64,000 nt of DNA from Haematococcus lacustris. Taxonomy: Eukaryota; Chlorophyta; Chlorophyceae; Chlamydomonadales; Haematococcaceae. The position numbers and the translations under genes are program-made. The stretch's first letter is position 1. Each line of letters opens with the position of its first letter. A model generated the notes under the pieces. The model saw nothing but the letters and a program-made list of their open reading frames with translations, was not told where the DNA came from and searched no databases. The DNA is taken from the NCBI GenBank assembly GCA_030144725.1, contig JASKMD010000020.1:1591631-1655630 (forward strand), read 5' to 3'. This document shows positions 20,334 to 33,423 of the stretch, piece after piece.

Positions 20334-23300
20334 CTAGTTTTGGTCCTGGTCCTGTGGGGTCTTGCGCATCCACCTCTCGTACTCCTCCCAGTCTGCATCT
20401 GACAAGGTCTTCGGCTTGCGCTCCAACACCCGCCTGAGGAAACAATAACACAACAATGCAGCACATGTAGCATGCCGCAACAGCAATAGCAATAGCAGTA
20501 GCACTGTAGCACGGCAATAGCAGCAGTGATGCATCAACCATCAGGAGTGAATTGGCTAGGGCAGCAATAACAACGTGTATCTACCAGGGCCGGTGCTTAC
20601 TTATTGAAGTAGATGTAGGCCATGACCCACATGCGTCCCAAGATCAGGCTGGCGCGCTTGTCACTCCACACATGGCTGAAGGCACTGAAGACCCGCTCAT
20701 TTGCAGCGGCTGTGGCGGGGATGCACAACACCCGTTGAGCCACGGTCTGCAGTTTGGGTGCGAAGTCTCCGTGCTGCCGCCACCAACTGACTGGGTCCGA
20801 AGTCAGCTGAGGGGCAAAGTACACGGCTGACAAGCTGGTGTGTGAGAACAACACCACATCTGGCTGTTGCCAAATTGCCAGCTGGCTGAGTGCTTCAGCA
20901 GCCGGACGGTCACCCTCGCTGCCATCCTCTGTGGCCAGCTTGATGAGGAGCTGCTCAGCTAGCTTGCACTGCTCCCGTGTGACGTGCTGCGATAGGCGCC
21001 TGTAGCGAGGGTCAAGCAGTGCTGCCAAGTATTGGGCGGCACTGGCACCGTACTGCAAGCGCTTGTTGTACATCTGAAGGGCTGTGACGGCAAAACTGCG
21101 GCTTGACGGCTGGCCCGCTAGGCCTGTGGTGCTGCTGCCACCAGGCTGCTGGCCCGCCAGGCCTGTGGTGCTGCTGCCACCAGGCTGCTGGCCCACCACA
21201 GTTGTGGTGCTGCTGCCACCAGGCTGCTGGCCCGCCAGGCCTGTGGTGCTGCTGCCACCAGGCTGCTGGCCCACCACAGTTGTGGTGCTGCTGCCACCAG
21301 GCTGCTGGCCCGCCAGGCCTGTGGTGCTGCTGCCACCAGGCTGCTGGCCCACCACAGTTGTGGTGCTGCTGCCACCAGGCTGCTCGCCCGCCAGGCCTGT
21401 GGGGTTGTTGCCACCAGACTGCTGGCCCACCACACCTGTGGTGCTGCTGCCACCGCTGCCATCCACTATTGCTTGCTGATTGGCCAGGTATGCCAAAAAC
21501 CGTGCCAGCACCTGGGGAGGCATGGTGGCTGACAAAGCAGCTGCCAAAGGACCAGGAGGACCTGACAGCACAACAGAGGGCACGGGGACAGGTTGTGAGC
21601 CGGGCTGGGAGGGGGTGGTGGCCGCAGGCCCAGGCGGGGGCTGGAAGGGGGTGGAGGCCGTAGGCCCAAGCTGGGCGCCTGGCTGGGAGGGGGTGGTGGG
21701 CTCGGGGGGGGTGGATGTGGGGGTGGCTAGGCATGCATGCAGGGATCGCAGCGGGCCAGTGGCGACCCAATCAGCTGGTGAGCTGATGGGTGACAAGTGA
21801 ACTGTTTCGCTTGAGCCGGTCTGCTGCAGGTACCACTGTTGCACACCACGCCCACCATAGTACGCGTCTGCAATGTTAGCGTTGTCTGACTGCAAGTCGA
21901 TCTGCAGATGGACGACGGGGCGCATGGTGTGAACAAGGACCTGATTCTCAGCCCAGAAGTTTGGGCTGAGGACAATTGCCCTGATGCTCCCCGCCCGCTG
22001 CTGTTGCGCTGCTGTCAGCCCCGGGCGCAGAAAGCTGGCATCTGTGACTGCAGAGCACAAAGCTGGCTTGTTCACCTGCAAGGCACAGGGCAACCAATGG
22101 CTCTACACTTCTTGTACATCTGGACTATCACACCGGAGCAGCTATAGCACCAACGGCAATAGCAGCAATAGCAAAGCTAGCGCTTCAACCCGCCACCCCA
22201 CCCCGCTGTGAGAGGCACTGGCTGAAACTCAAGAGCCAGACCTGCAGGCTGCTCAACATGGATGAGCAGCTGTGCATGCGAACTCCACCGCTGAGCTCCA
22301 AGCCCTTGCGGATGTTGTGAAGGTTCTGGAACACCTCCAGCTGCTGCGCCAGGCATGAGGACAGTGTGTAGTACTTGATGATGTCACGGACGACCTCACA
22401 GTGCTTAATCACCAGCTCCAGGGTGAGCAGGTCTGCATGAGGGTAAGGCAACAAGCAATAAGTTAGCTGTACCAGGGGCAGGGGCAGGGGCAGGGCAGGG
22501 CAGGGCAGGGCAGGGCAGGGCAGGGCAGGGCACCTTTTAGGTAGAGGTCCTGCACATGCATTTGGCACGGCACACCCAGGACTTTGGGGTACTTCTCTTC
22601 AACAAGCCGCCAGAGCGCCTTGTGAGTGCTGGGGGTGTCTGTCACGAGTGCGCACACCTTGCCCTCCTGCACATCAATACAATGGAACATCAAGCATCAA
22701 GCCAGCCTCAATCCAATGGCACATCAATACAATGGCACATCAATACAATGGAACATCAATACAATGACACTTTAATACGTGTGCACATCAATACAATGGA
22801 AGCATCAAGCAACCTGATCATGATGAAGTTAAAATAGACTGCTTGTGCCGCACCAGGTTGTGCTTTGTCATGGTCTCTTCAAACTTGGACAAGAGGTAGG
22901 CTGCCGTCACGCTGTTGGCCTCTGTGTTGATGCAGTCCACTAGGTACGCTTGCCCCCACCAGGCAGCACACCATGCTAGGCAGTGTGCAGAGCCCATGTC
23001 CTTAGACCAGCCGTCCACGGACATGGCCACGAATGGCTGGGTCTCCACCCTCTCCACCACAGCTGTGATCACGCCTTGGTACACGTCGAGCATCATGCGG
23101 TGACTCAGCTGTGTCAGGCAGGTGGGCAAGCAGGCAGTCATGCATGCAGGCATGCAAGCTGGCCGATAATCACGTGAAACTGCCGCCGCCGCAGTAGTTA
23201 GCAACAAAAGGCAGTCTCTCACCAAGTAGCGAGAAGGTGGTGTCCAGTCAGGCTTGAGAGCCCTCACAAACTCTAGGAAGGCACCTGACTCCACAATGGT

Positions 23301-23768
23301 GAGGGGCATGCCATCATGCAACAGCCACTCCAACAGCAAGCGGTCAACATTGTGGTTGTCCACCTCCAGACTTGTGCCTGCCTCGCCCTGCCTAGCCTCC
23401 AGGTGCTGACGGACGATATGCACGTTGGCTGCGTCAGCCATGGCCTCGGCACTCATGAGGTACGAGCAGGCCGCTGTTAGCAAATGGGCACCGAGGTGGT
23501 TCGGGTTGCTGCCAAGGGCGGCCTTGGCAGCAAAGGAACAGAATTTGCACTTGCGTCTGTCGCTAGCGCAACCATCGCCATTTGCGCCAAAATGCCGCTG
23601 ATACCAGACCGGTGTGCTGATGCTGGGCTGGTCGGTCCGGCTGCGCTTTCTGAGTGGCCCAGTGACGCCGGGGATTTGCTGCACATCCTCCGCAGTGGCC
23701 ATGGATGACCGGCGCAAAAGTGTCTGCATCTTTAGACGCTGAGTGGCGCGTGGTGACCCCAGCTCCAT
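20334..23768 (-). CDS. hAT transposase (element B), six exons, 899 aa
   Basis: Mirror copy of the element A transposase with the same exon structure on minus: 23768-23223, 23108-22854, 22666-22534, 22432-22242, 22075-20601 and 20433-20334. BED finger, DUF659-like core, 13-residue repeat tract and hAT C-terminal domain are all present, with no frameshift or premature stop. The two transposase genes converge tail to tail on the 104-bp palindrome centre, so read-through transcripts from either would be self-complementary. Confidence 0.88.
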
Positions 23769-23948
23769 GACAGTCGATGTGCGCTCGTCGCGACGCACTA
23801 ATTCTGCTGCGGGGCTTGAAGGTCACTGGGTGCTTCACACATACGGGTGGCGGTTGGATCCGGATTTGACCCGTATTACTTACGGATATACATACGTACG
23901 GGTTACCACCCGTATATCCGTAACTTACCCCGTATAGTCACAGCCCTG

Positions 23949-23956
23949 CTTACGGC
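23949..23956. repeat. Target site duplication, right copy (element B insertion)
   Basis: CTTACGGC, identical to 19749-19756. Removing 19757-23956 restores a continuous element A of the expected length. Confidence 0.95.
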
Positions 23957-24068
23957 GGAACTTACGGATCGGTTAGGCGGAACCTTACGGGTGTGACCAC
24001 GTATTACGGTAAGTAACGTAAGCGTATCCGTAATCCGTATCCCCGTATCGCACAGCCCTGATGCTACC

Positions 24069-24367
24069 CGCGATGATTCGTTTTGGTTGAATTGATGGTC
24101 ACTGTGTGACATGCGGGCTACAAAGCGCCCGGTTTCGATAGCAAGCATACTTGTCTGCCTCGCTCGTCCAGAACAGCACCGGCATACAACCCATTCCCCG
24201 TTTATTCTCTCTCGTGAGTACAAGCTTAGGCTGCCATGCCCAGCTGTTGGCCCTCCAGCTTCGCCCTACATACCCACTTCGACATCCCATATGTCGCCAG
24301 TGATCACGACTTGCTGGTTGACTTGCCTCGAATGCTCGCGCTCGCAGTTTAAACAGCACCCTTAAAG
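24069..24367 (+). promoter_or_regulatory. Alpha-tubulin upstream region (copy 1)
   Basis: 299 bp between the hAT end and the ATG, conserved in all three units (28598-28896 and 33125-33423), so it presumably holds the core promoter and 5' UTR. No TATA box is obvious. GCCTCGAATGCTCGCGCTCG near 24331-24350 is loosely reminiscent of chlamydomonad tubulin GCTCSAAGGC boxes, which is only a suggestion. In copy 1 the element is now fused to the hAT right terminus. Confidence 0.4.
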
Positions 24368-26271
24368 ATGCGCGAGGCCATTTCAATCCACTTGGGCCAA
24401 GCCGGTGTACAGGTAAGCTTTCGACATCAGGACATGCACGCGCACAGAGACTGCTGCATTTGAATCCCGCTCGCGTGCAACAGTAGACGAGCGTCTACGA
24501 TCAGCGTGTGTCTCGAATGGCATCACAGACATGCTTTGACTCTCCTACCTCCTGTAAACTCTGCAGGTCGGCAATGCCTGCTGGGAGCTTTACTGCTTGG
24601 AGCACGGCATCCAGCCTGATGGTCAGATGCCCAGTGACAAGACCATTGGTGGTGGCGATGATGCTTTCAACACCTTCTTCAGTGAGACTGGTGCTGGCAA
24701 GCACGTGCCCCGTGCCATCTTCCTGGACCTGGAGCCCACTGTGGTGGATGAGGTCCGCACCGGTACCTACCGCCAGCTGTTCCACCCTGAGCAGCTGATC
24801 TCCGGCAAGGAGGACGCTGCCAACAACTTTGCTCGCGGTCACTACACCATTGGCAAGGAGATCGTGGACCTGGCCCTGGACCGCATCCGCAAGCTGGCTG
24901 ACAACTGCACAGGCCTGCAGGGCTTCCTGGTGTTCAATGCTGTGGGTGGTGGTACCGGCTCTGGCCTTGGCTCCCTGCTGCTGGAGCGGCTGAGTGTGGA
25001 CTACGGGAAGAAGTCCAAGCTGGGCTTCACCATCTACCCCTCCCCCCAGGTCAGTGCTGACCCCTACCATTTACGCAGCACCACCCTACCATGATTCCTT
25101 GCACCAGAGTATAAATCCTGTTCATTGCTCGGGGCCACCAAGCTTGCCTGCTCGCCTGCTTGCCTCAGGTGTCCAACGCCGTGGTGGAGCCCTACAACTC
25201 CGTGCTGTCCACCCACTCCCTGCTGGAACACACTGACGTGGCCATCATGCTGGACAATGAGGCCATCTATGACATCTGCCGCCGCTCCCTGGACATTGAG
25301 CGCCCCACCTACACCAACCTGAACCGCCTGATCGCCCAAGTCATCTCCTCCTTGACTGCCTCCCTGCGCTTTGATGGCGCCCTGAACGTGGACATCACTG
25401 AGTTCCAGACCAACCTGGTGCCTTACCCCCGCATCCACTTTGTGCTGTCTTCCTACGCCCCCATCATCAGCGCTGAGAAGGCCTACCACGAGCAGCTGTC
25501 CGTGGCTGAGATCACCAACGCAGTGTTTGAGCCTGCCAGCATGATGGTCAAGTGCGACCCCCGCCATGGCAAGTACATGGTGAGTGGCCGGGCTCCTGGC
25601 TGGCAGGAGGTAACCCTTACACATGCGTGCACCCAGCAGCAGGCTGACTGTTCTGTTATGTTCCCAACGACAGCCTGCAACCAAAGAGGTGCCTGGTGGT
25701 GTGCACTGCAGGCCTGCTGCATGATGTACCGTGGTGATGTGGTGCCCAAGGATGTGAATGCTGCCGTTGCCACCATCAAGACCAAGCGCACCATCCAGTT
25801 TGTGGACTGGTGCCCCACTGGCTTCAAGTGTGGCATCAACTACCAGCCCCCCACCGTGGTGCCTGGTGGCGACTTGGCCAAGGTGCAGCGCGCCGTGTGC
25901 ATGATCTCCAACTCTACCGCCATTGGCGAGGTGTTCTCCCGCCTGGACCACAAGTTCGACCTGATGTATGCCAAGCGTGCCTTTGTGCACTGGTATGTGG
26001 GCGAGGGCATGGAGGAGGGCGAGTTCTCTGAGGCCCGAGAGGACCTGGCGGCCCTGGAGAAGGACTTTGAGGAGGTCGGCGCCGAGTCTGCTGAGGGCGC
26101 TGGAGAGGGCGAGGGCGAGGGTGAGTCAAGGACGAGGCTGGCACCTATGTAGCCTGTCATCCATGCACTGCTGCAACATGTCTGTCATGTGTATGCACCA
26201 TGCTCCTGTCTGCATCTGTTTTGCTAGTGCTGACGCATGTGTGATCCTTCGCTTGCCGCGCAGAGTACTAA
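24368..26271 (+). CDS. TUA: Alpha-tubulin, copy 1
   Basis: GTP-binding alpha subunit of the tubulin heterodimer, for cytoplasmic and flagellar microtubules. Exons 24368-24412, 24567-25049, 25169-25579, 25712-26120 and 26264-26271 give 451 residues. It starts [15 protein letters not shown]. The acetylation site K40 (PSDKT), the tubulin signature GGGTGSG and the C-terminal acidic tail GEGEGEEY are present. The final Tyr, substrate of the detyrosination cycle, is encoded with the stop in an 8-nt last exon. The whole is the canonical alpha length. Residue 317 region reads ACCMMYRGD, where most alpha-tubulins have ACCLMYRGD. The promoter lies directly beside the hAT 3' end. The protein is identical to copies 2 and 3. 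Confidence 0.98.
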
Positions 26272-26447
26272 ACATGACGCTCAGGCCCAGAGCTGGGGGA
26301 GCTATTTAAGACAGCCGTGGCAAGCTGAACATGAATCTGAACGCAAGCATCTGTATCCTAGCCTGCAGTGAGGCTGTCTAATCAGTGTTTTGGTGGAGGA
26401 GGTGCTAGTTCTGTGCTGGTGCTGAATTGCTGAAACATTGGTAACTT

Positions 26448-26452
26448 TGTAA
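26448..26452 (+). terminator. TGTAA polyadenylation signal, alpha-tubulin copy 1
   Basis: TGTAA about 180 nt after the stop, conserved in all three units. Confidence 0.7.
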
Positions 26453-26659
26453 CACCATCAAGTTTATTCGGACTCAGCGTGCTCTGCCGTTTCTCTAGCT
26501 TTGTTTTGGATGGTGCCTTACCCCGTGCCGGTCAAGCATTGCAGAACTGCGAGCATACCAAGCCAGGCATGATAAGATAAGCAGCCCAGTCGATTTCTTC
26601 GTGCTCGTGTGTCCTTCCCCGTAAATTCCATGCCAAACTCAGTTGGTCCCAACTAACAG

Positions 26660-26698
26660 GCCCCAACATGGGGTAGGTAATCTTGATGCAAGTATACC
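26660..26698 (+). repeat. Dispersed 35-bp motif in tubulin spacer
   Basis: CCCCAACATGGGGTAGGTAA then TCTTGATGCAAGTA. It matches, with about 3 changes, the reverse strand at 8735-8770 and at 12232-12262. It is repeated in units 2 (31189-31225) and 3 (35718-35754) as part of the unit. CCCCA-ACA-TGGGG is a small hairpin. Confidence 0.75.
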
Positions 26699-26840
26699 CA
26701 CAACACTGCACCGCTTTTTTAGATAGCGATCATCACATTGGCAGCTGCGAATCAATGCGCGTCTCCTAGCAAGCGGCGCGTTAACTTTTGCATTTCAGGC
26801 CATGCCGGCGCAAGCAATCGTGGACACACCTCAGCTGCTC

Positions 26841-27710
26841 ACAACCGATTGTTCTAGTGGTATGTAGCGACATCAGTGGTTGAACTGCGCCTGCTATCGA
26901 GCCAGAAGTACTGTCAGGTGTCAACGTGCGTGTGACAAGTTGTGGGTTGTTTACTTTTAAGCTGAGCTTCTGTTCTGTTGAAGAGGCCCGTGGGAAGGAG
27001 TTGGAGGATTTTACACTATGTAAGACACTGCCACACGACGCTATCTGGAGGACGACGAGTATGTGGATAGCAGCGGCCACAACAGCAGCGGCGAGTCCCT
27101 GTGTTTCTGGCAGCTTTTGCAGCATTTAACCAGGACGCAGCATAGCGCAGCAGAATAGTTATTGCAAGGCGTTCATGCGTGTGCCATGCTTATGGATGTG
27201 GCGCGGCGTCGCGCTTTGTCAGGCTTGTTCCTGTAGCTTTGCATGCATGGCAGGCGCAAGGCAAGAGTATGAGGTTGTGACCCACTAGGAGTGAGACATC
27301 AGGCACTACATGATCTGACTTGTGCGCATCCCTTGACGGGATTCCCGGCCAGGTCCTGGCCTTGAAGGGATTTCCTTGAAGGGATTCCCTTCATGTCTCA
27401 TGTGCATGGTGCCATGAGATAGGTCGCCGATATTACAAAACTCCAAGCCAGAGTCTCATCACGCCCTCCCCTGGTGCAGGCCTGTCGATTTGCAAGGTGA
27501 ATCAATGTGCAAGGTGAATTGATGTGCACTGCAGACCTCAGGCTTGAGTACACTCCGGCAGCAGGCTGACACCACCATGCCCAAAGACAGCCACCTGGCC
27601 CGTGTCCCTACACCCCCTGGCCCCCCTCACCAGCCCCATGCGCAGGGAGGACCTGCCCAGGATGGGTGCAGAGCGGGGAGCAGTGAGCCCTTAAGCCAGG
27701 GAGGGGGCTC
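26841..27710. other. Tubulin spacer, no gene recognised
   Basis: Present in units 1 and 2 only. It has short open frames on both strands without recognisable domains. A local duplication, TTGAAGGGATT, occurs near 27362-27385. Confidence 0.4.
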
Positions 27711-28045
27711 ATGTGCCTAGGCTGCGGCCCAGGTGCCACAAACATAGCATGTGTGGTCACCGACCAGTGCAACCCAGACAACAGCATCAGGTGCATCTAC
27801 CACTGCAAGCTCGCCCGTGACAGTGGCATCAGCGCAAATAAGCAGGTGACATTCAATTCGCAATGCAAGCTCAAGCCACAGTGGGACAGCCTATCAAAGG
27901 CCAGCCCCGCGGTGTCTATTGGCAGGGCTACATAGACTACCATGCAGCTGTATTGCATGAGGGTTCCTTGGGGCCCATGTGGGCTGAGATGCGGGCCAAC
28001 CAGAGGTTCAGGCTGTATGCTGTCATGGCGCGACGCTGTCCCTAG
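27711..28045 (+). pseudogene. Possible Fanzor/TnpB-like nuclease fragment (frameshifted), unit 1
   Basis: The plus frame 27711-27935 reads LGCGPGATNIACVVT, then YHCKLARDSGISANKQ and WDSLSKASPAVS. The frame shifted by one near 27920 continues YIDYHAAVLHEGSLGPMWAEM and RFRLYAVMARR. The order and spacing recall eukaryotic TnpB/Fanzor-type proteins: a GxDPGxxN-like RuvC-I segment, a D-S-G-I-x-x-N-K helix, then Y..Y..VL....LW.E and a Y...R segment. Here the RuvC-I Asp would be Cys. One frameshift and a stop (TAG after RRCP) mark it as dead. Family assignment is from memory of motif style and is weak. The identical copy lies in unit 2. Confidence 0.3.
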
Positions 28046-28589
28046 GTGAGTTGTCAGCCTACCATGCACCCTCCACACCTCATCACTGCCAACAAAGCTA
28101 GGACCACAAGCTAGGACCACAGCAGACCTGGGATGCTGGCCGCATGGTGTGTGATCATAGGTCCACTTGCCACATGTCATGTTGGCTGCAGGCAAGCGAG
28201 ACTGCCATGCTCTCCTTCGTGTCGTGTGAGTAAGGGGGCCCACTGCTGGTGGGGGAGGTGCTGCTGCATTGTTGGTTGTGGTGGTGCTTGGGACGGACAT
28301 TGTGGAGCAGCATGAGGCTGTGCTTCATCCAGAGATGTACTGGGCCTTTCCTTCCATCGTCAAGCAGGCCTTTCACGCACAAGCAACTGACAAGCTGGCA
28401 GGCCTGTAGTGGCACTAGGCAGTGCGGTTCCCCACAATACACCTCGGCAACTCTGCGGAAGTGCCTTGTTGATGGGCTCCCCGCTGTCCAGAGCTAGGTG
28501 GGGTACGAGCACATGGTGGCAGTGGAGCATGCAGCGGCTTGCTCAGTTTTGGCAACCACGCTGTTTGTGGACTAGACAACCTCAGCTGT
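28046..28589. other. Tubulin spacer, remainder of unit 1
   Basis: No gene established. A plus frame near 28275-28410 (IVEQHEAVLHPEMYWAFPSI) is open and protein-like, possibly more of the same decayed element, but matches nothing I recognise. Confidence 0.35.
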
Positions 28590-28896
28590 ATGCTACCCGC
28601 GATGATTCGTTTTGGTTGAATTGATGGTCACTGTGTGACATGCGGGCTACAAAGCGCCCGGTTTCGATAGCAAGCATACTTGTCTGCCTCGCTCGTCCAG
28701 AACAGCACCGGCATACAACCCATTCCCCGTTTATTCTCTCTCGTGAGTACAAGCTTAGGTTGCCATGCCCAGCTGTTGGCCCTCCAGCTTCGCCCTACAT
28801 ACCCACTTCGACATCCCATATGTCGCCAGTGATCAAGACTTGCTGGTTGACTTGCCTCGAATGCTCGCGCTCGCAGTTTAAACAGCACCCTTAAAG

Positions 28897-30798
<1,902 letters not shown>

Positions 30799-30974
30799 AC
30801 ATGACGCTCAGGCCCACAGCTGGGGGAGCTATATAAGACAGCCGTGGCAAGCTGAACATGAATCCGAACGCAAGCATCTGTATCCTAGCCTGCAGTGAGG
30901 CTGTCTAATCAGTGTTTTGGTGGAGGAGGTGCTAGTTCTGTGCTGGTGCTGAATTGCTGAAACATTGGTAACTT

Positions 30975-30979
30975 TGTAA
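30975..30979 (+). terminator. TGTAA polyadenylation signal, alpha-tubulin copy 2
   Basis: Same position relative to the stop as in copies 1 and 3. Confidence 0.7.
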
Positions 30980-32237
30980 CACCATCAAGTTTGTTCGGAC
31001 TCAGCGTGCTCTGCCGTTTCTCTAGCTTTGTTTTGGATGGTGCCTTACCCCGTGCCGGTTAAGCATTGCAGAACTGCGAGCATACCAAGCCAGGCATGAT
31101 AAGATAAGCAGCCCAGTCGATTTCTTCGTGCTCGTGTGTCCTTCCCCGTAAATTCCATGCCAAACTCAGTTGGTCCCAACTAACAGGCCCCAACATGGGG
31201 TAGGTAATCTTGATGCAAGTATACCCACAACACTGCACCGCTTTTTTAGATAGCGATCATCACATTGGCAGCTGCGAATCAATGCGCGTCTCCTAGCAAG
31301 CGGCGCGTTAACTTTTGCATTTCAGGCCATGCCGGCGCAAGCAATCGTGGACACACCTCAGCTGCTCACAACCGATTGTTCTAGTGGTATGTAGCGACAT
31401 CAGTGGTTGAACTGCGCCTGCTATCGAGCCAGAAGTACTGTCAGGTGTCAACGTGCGTGTGACAAGTTGTGGGTTGTTTACTTTTAAGCTGAGCTTCTGT
31501 TCTGTTGAAGAGGCCCGTGGGAAGGAGTTGGAGGATTTTACACTATGTAAGACACTGCCACACGACGCTATCTGGAGGACGACGAGTATGTGGATAGCAG
31601 CGGCCACAACAGCAGCGGCGAGTCCCTGTGTTTCTGGCAGCTTTTGCAGCATTTAACCAGGACGCAGCATAGCGCAGCAGAATAGTTATTGCAAGGCGTT
31701 CATGCGTGTGCCATGCTTATGGATGTGGCGCGGCGTCGCGCTTTGTCAGGCTTGTTCCTGTAGCTTTGCATGCATGGCAGGCGCAAGGCAAGAGTATGAG
31801 GTTGTGACCCACTAGGAGTGAGACATCAGGCACTACATGATCTGACTTGTGCGCATCCCTTGACGGGATTCCCGGCCAGGTCCTGGCCTTGAAGGGATTC
31901 CCTTGAAGGGATTCCCTTCATGTCTCATGTGCATGGTGCCATGAGATAGGTCGCCGATATTACAAAACTCCAAGCCAGAGTCTCATCACGCCCTCCCCTG
32001 GTGCAGGCCTGTCGATTTGCAAGGTGAATCAATGTGCAAGGTGAATTGATGTGCACTGCAGACCTCAGGCTTGAGTACACTCCGGCAGCAGGCTGACACC
32101 ACCATGCCCAAAGACAGCCACCTGGCCCGTGTCCCTACACCCCCTGGCCCCCCTCACCAGCCCCATGCGCAGGGAGGACCTGCCCAGGATGGGTGCAGAG
32201 CGGGGAGCAGTGAGCCCTTAAGCCAGGGAGGGGGCTC

Positions 32238-32572
32238 ATGTGCCTAGGCTGCGGCCCAGGTGCCACAAACATAGCATGTGTGGTCACCGACCAGTGCAAC
32301 CCAGACAACAGCATCAGGTGCATCTACCACTGCAAGCTCGCCCGTGACAGTGGCATCAGCGCAAATAAGCAGGTGACATTCAATTCGCAATGCAAGCTCA
32401 AGCCACAGTGGGACAGCCTATCAAAGGCCAGCCCCGCGGTGTCTATTGGCAGGGCTACATAGACTACCATGCAGCTGTATTGCATGAGGGTTCCTTGGGG
32501 CCCATGTGGGCTGAGATGCGGGCCAACCAGAGGTTCAGGCTGTATGCTGTCATGGCGCGACGCTGTCCCTAG
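32238..32572 (+). pseudogene. Possible Fanzor/TnpB-like fragment (frameshifted), unit 2
   Basis: Same sequence as 27711-28045, carried along by the tandem duplication, with the same frameshift. It therefore gives no independent evidence of constraint. Absent from the truncated unit 3. Confidence 0.3.
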
Positions 32573-33423
32573 GTGAGTTGTCAGCCTACCATGCACCCTC
32601 CACACCTCATCACTGCCAACAAAGCTAGGACCACAAGCTAGGACCACAGCAGACCTGGGATGCTGGCCGCATGGTGTGTGATCATAGGTCCACTTGCCAC
32701 ATGTCATGTTGGCTGCAGGCAAGCGAGACTGCCATGCTCTCCTTCGTGTCGTGTGAGTAAGGGGGCCCACTGCTGGTGGGGGAGGTGCTGCTGCATTGTT
32801 GGTTGTGGTGGTGCTTGGGACGGACATTGTGGAGCAGCATGAGGCTGTGCTTCATCCAGAGATGTACTGGGCCTTTCCTTCCATCGTCAAGCAGGCCTTT
32901 CACGCACAAGCAACTGACAAGCTGGCAGGCCTGTAGTGGCACTAGGCAGTGCGGTTCCCCACAATACACCTCGGCAACTCTGCGGAAGTGCCTTGTTGAT
33001 GGGCTCCCCGCTGTCCAGAGCTAGGTGGGATACGAGCACATGGTGGCAGTGGAGCATGCAGCGGCTTGCTCAGTTTTGGCAACCACGCTGTTTGTGGACT
33101 AGACAACCTCAGCTGTATGCTACCCGCGATGATTCGTTTTGGTTGAATTGATGGTCACTGTGTGACATGCGGGCTACAAAGCGCCCGGTTTCGATAGCAA
33201 GCATACTTGTCTGCCTCGCTCGTCCAGAACAGCACCGGCATACAACCCATTCCCCGTTTATTCTCTCTCGTGAGTACAAGCTTAGGTTGCCATGCCCAGC
33301 TGTTGGCCCTCCAGCTTCGCCCTACATACCCACTTCGACATCCCATATGTCGCCAGTGATCACGACTTGCTGGTTGACTTGCCTCGAATGCTCGCGCTCG
33401 CAGTTTAAACAGCACCCTTAAAG

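Larger units (their letters stand above)
19757..23948 (-). mobile_element. hAT element B (inner, minus orientation), complete
   Basis: A complete copy read on the minus strand from CAGGGCTGTGACTATACGGG (23948) to GCGATACGGG...CACAGCCCTG (19757), 4192 bp. It lies within the 3' subterminal region of element A and is flanked by the perfect 8-bp duplication CTTACGGC. Position x in element A corresponds to 39617 - x in B. All compared ORFs, including a 498-codon frame, are identical between the copies, so the insertion is very recent. The pair forms an inverted repeat with arms 15669-19756 and 19861-23948 and a 104-bp centre. Confidence 0.95.
15669..24060 (+). mobile_element. hAT element A (outer, plus orientation), split by element B
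   Basis: The 5' terminus CAGGGCTGTGACTATACGGG is at 15669 and the 3' terminus ends CCGTATCGCACAGCCCTG at 24060. The body is 15669-19756 and continues at 23957-24060 after the inserted element B and one copy of the duplication, giving about 4192 bp in total, the same as B. The terminal inverted repeats are imperfect, CAGGGCTGTG then ATACGGGG, with many subterminal TACGGATA/ATACGGGT motifs. The right flank 24061-24068 (ATGCTACC) is the expected right target duplication. The left flank is hidden by the N gap. The transposase gene lies entirely 5' of the insertion, so it is not interrupted. Confidence 0.93.
24061..28590 (+). repeat. Alpha-tubulin tandem unit 1 (4.53 kb)
   Basis: First visible unit of the direct repeat. 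It starts ATGCTACCCGCGATGATTCG directly at the hAT right end and repeats with an offset of 4529 bp at 28590. It contains promoter, gene, 3' region and a spacer of about 1.75 kb. The 5' boundary is set by the hAT insertion and not by the natural end of the array. Confidence 0.95.

Noticed and set aside
25064..25990. 308-codon minus ORF antisense to alpha-tubulin (also at 34120-35046)
   Set aside because: Antisense shadow of the highly biased tubulin codons; it crosses the introns without any domain.
26100..26152. Alpha-tubulin ending in SRTRLAPM
   Set aside because: Intron 4 read-through. The proper donor GTGAGT at 26121 and the 8-nt last exon give the canonical EEY end.
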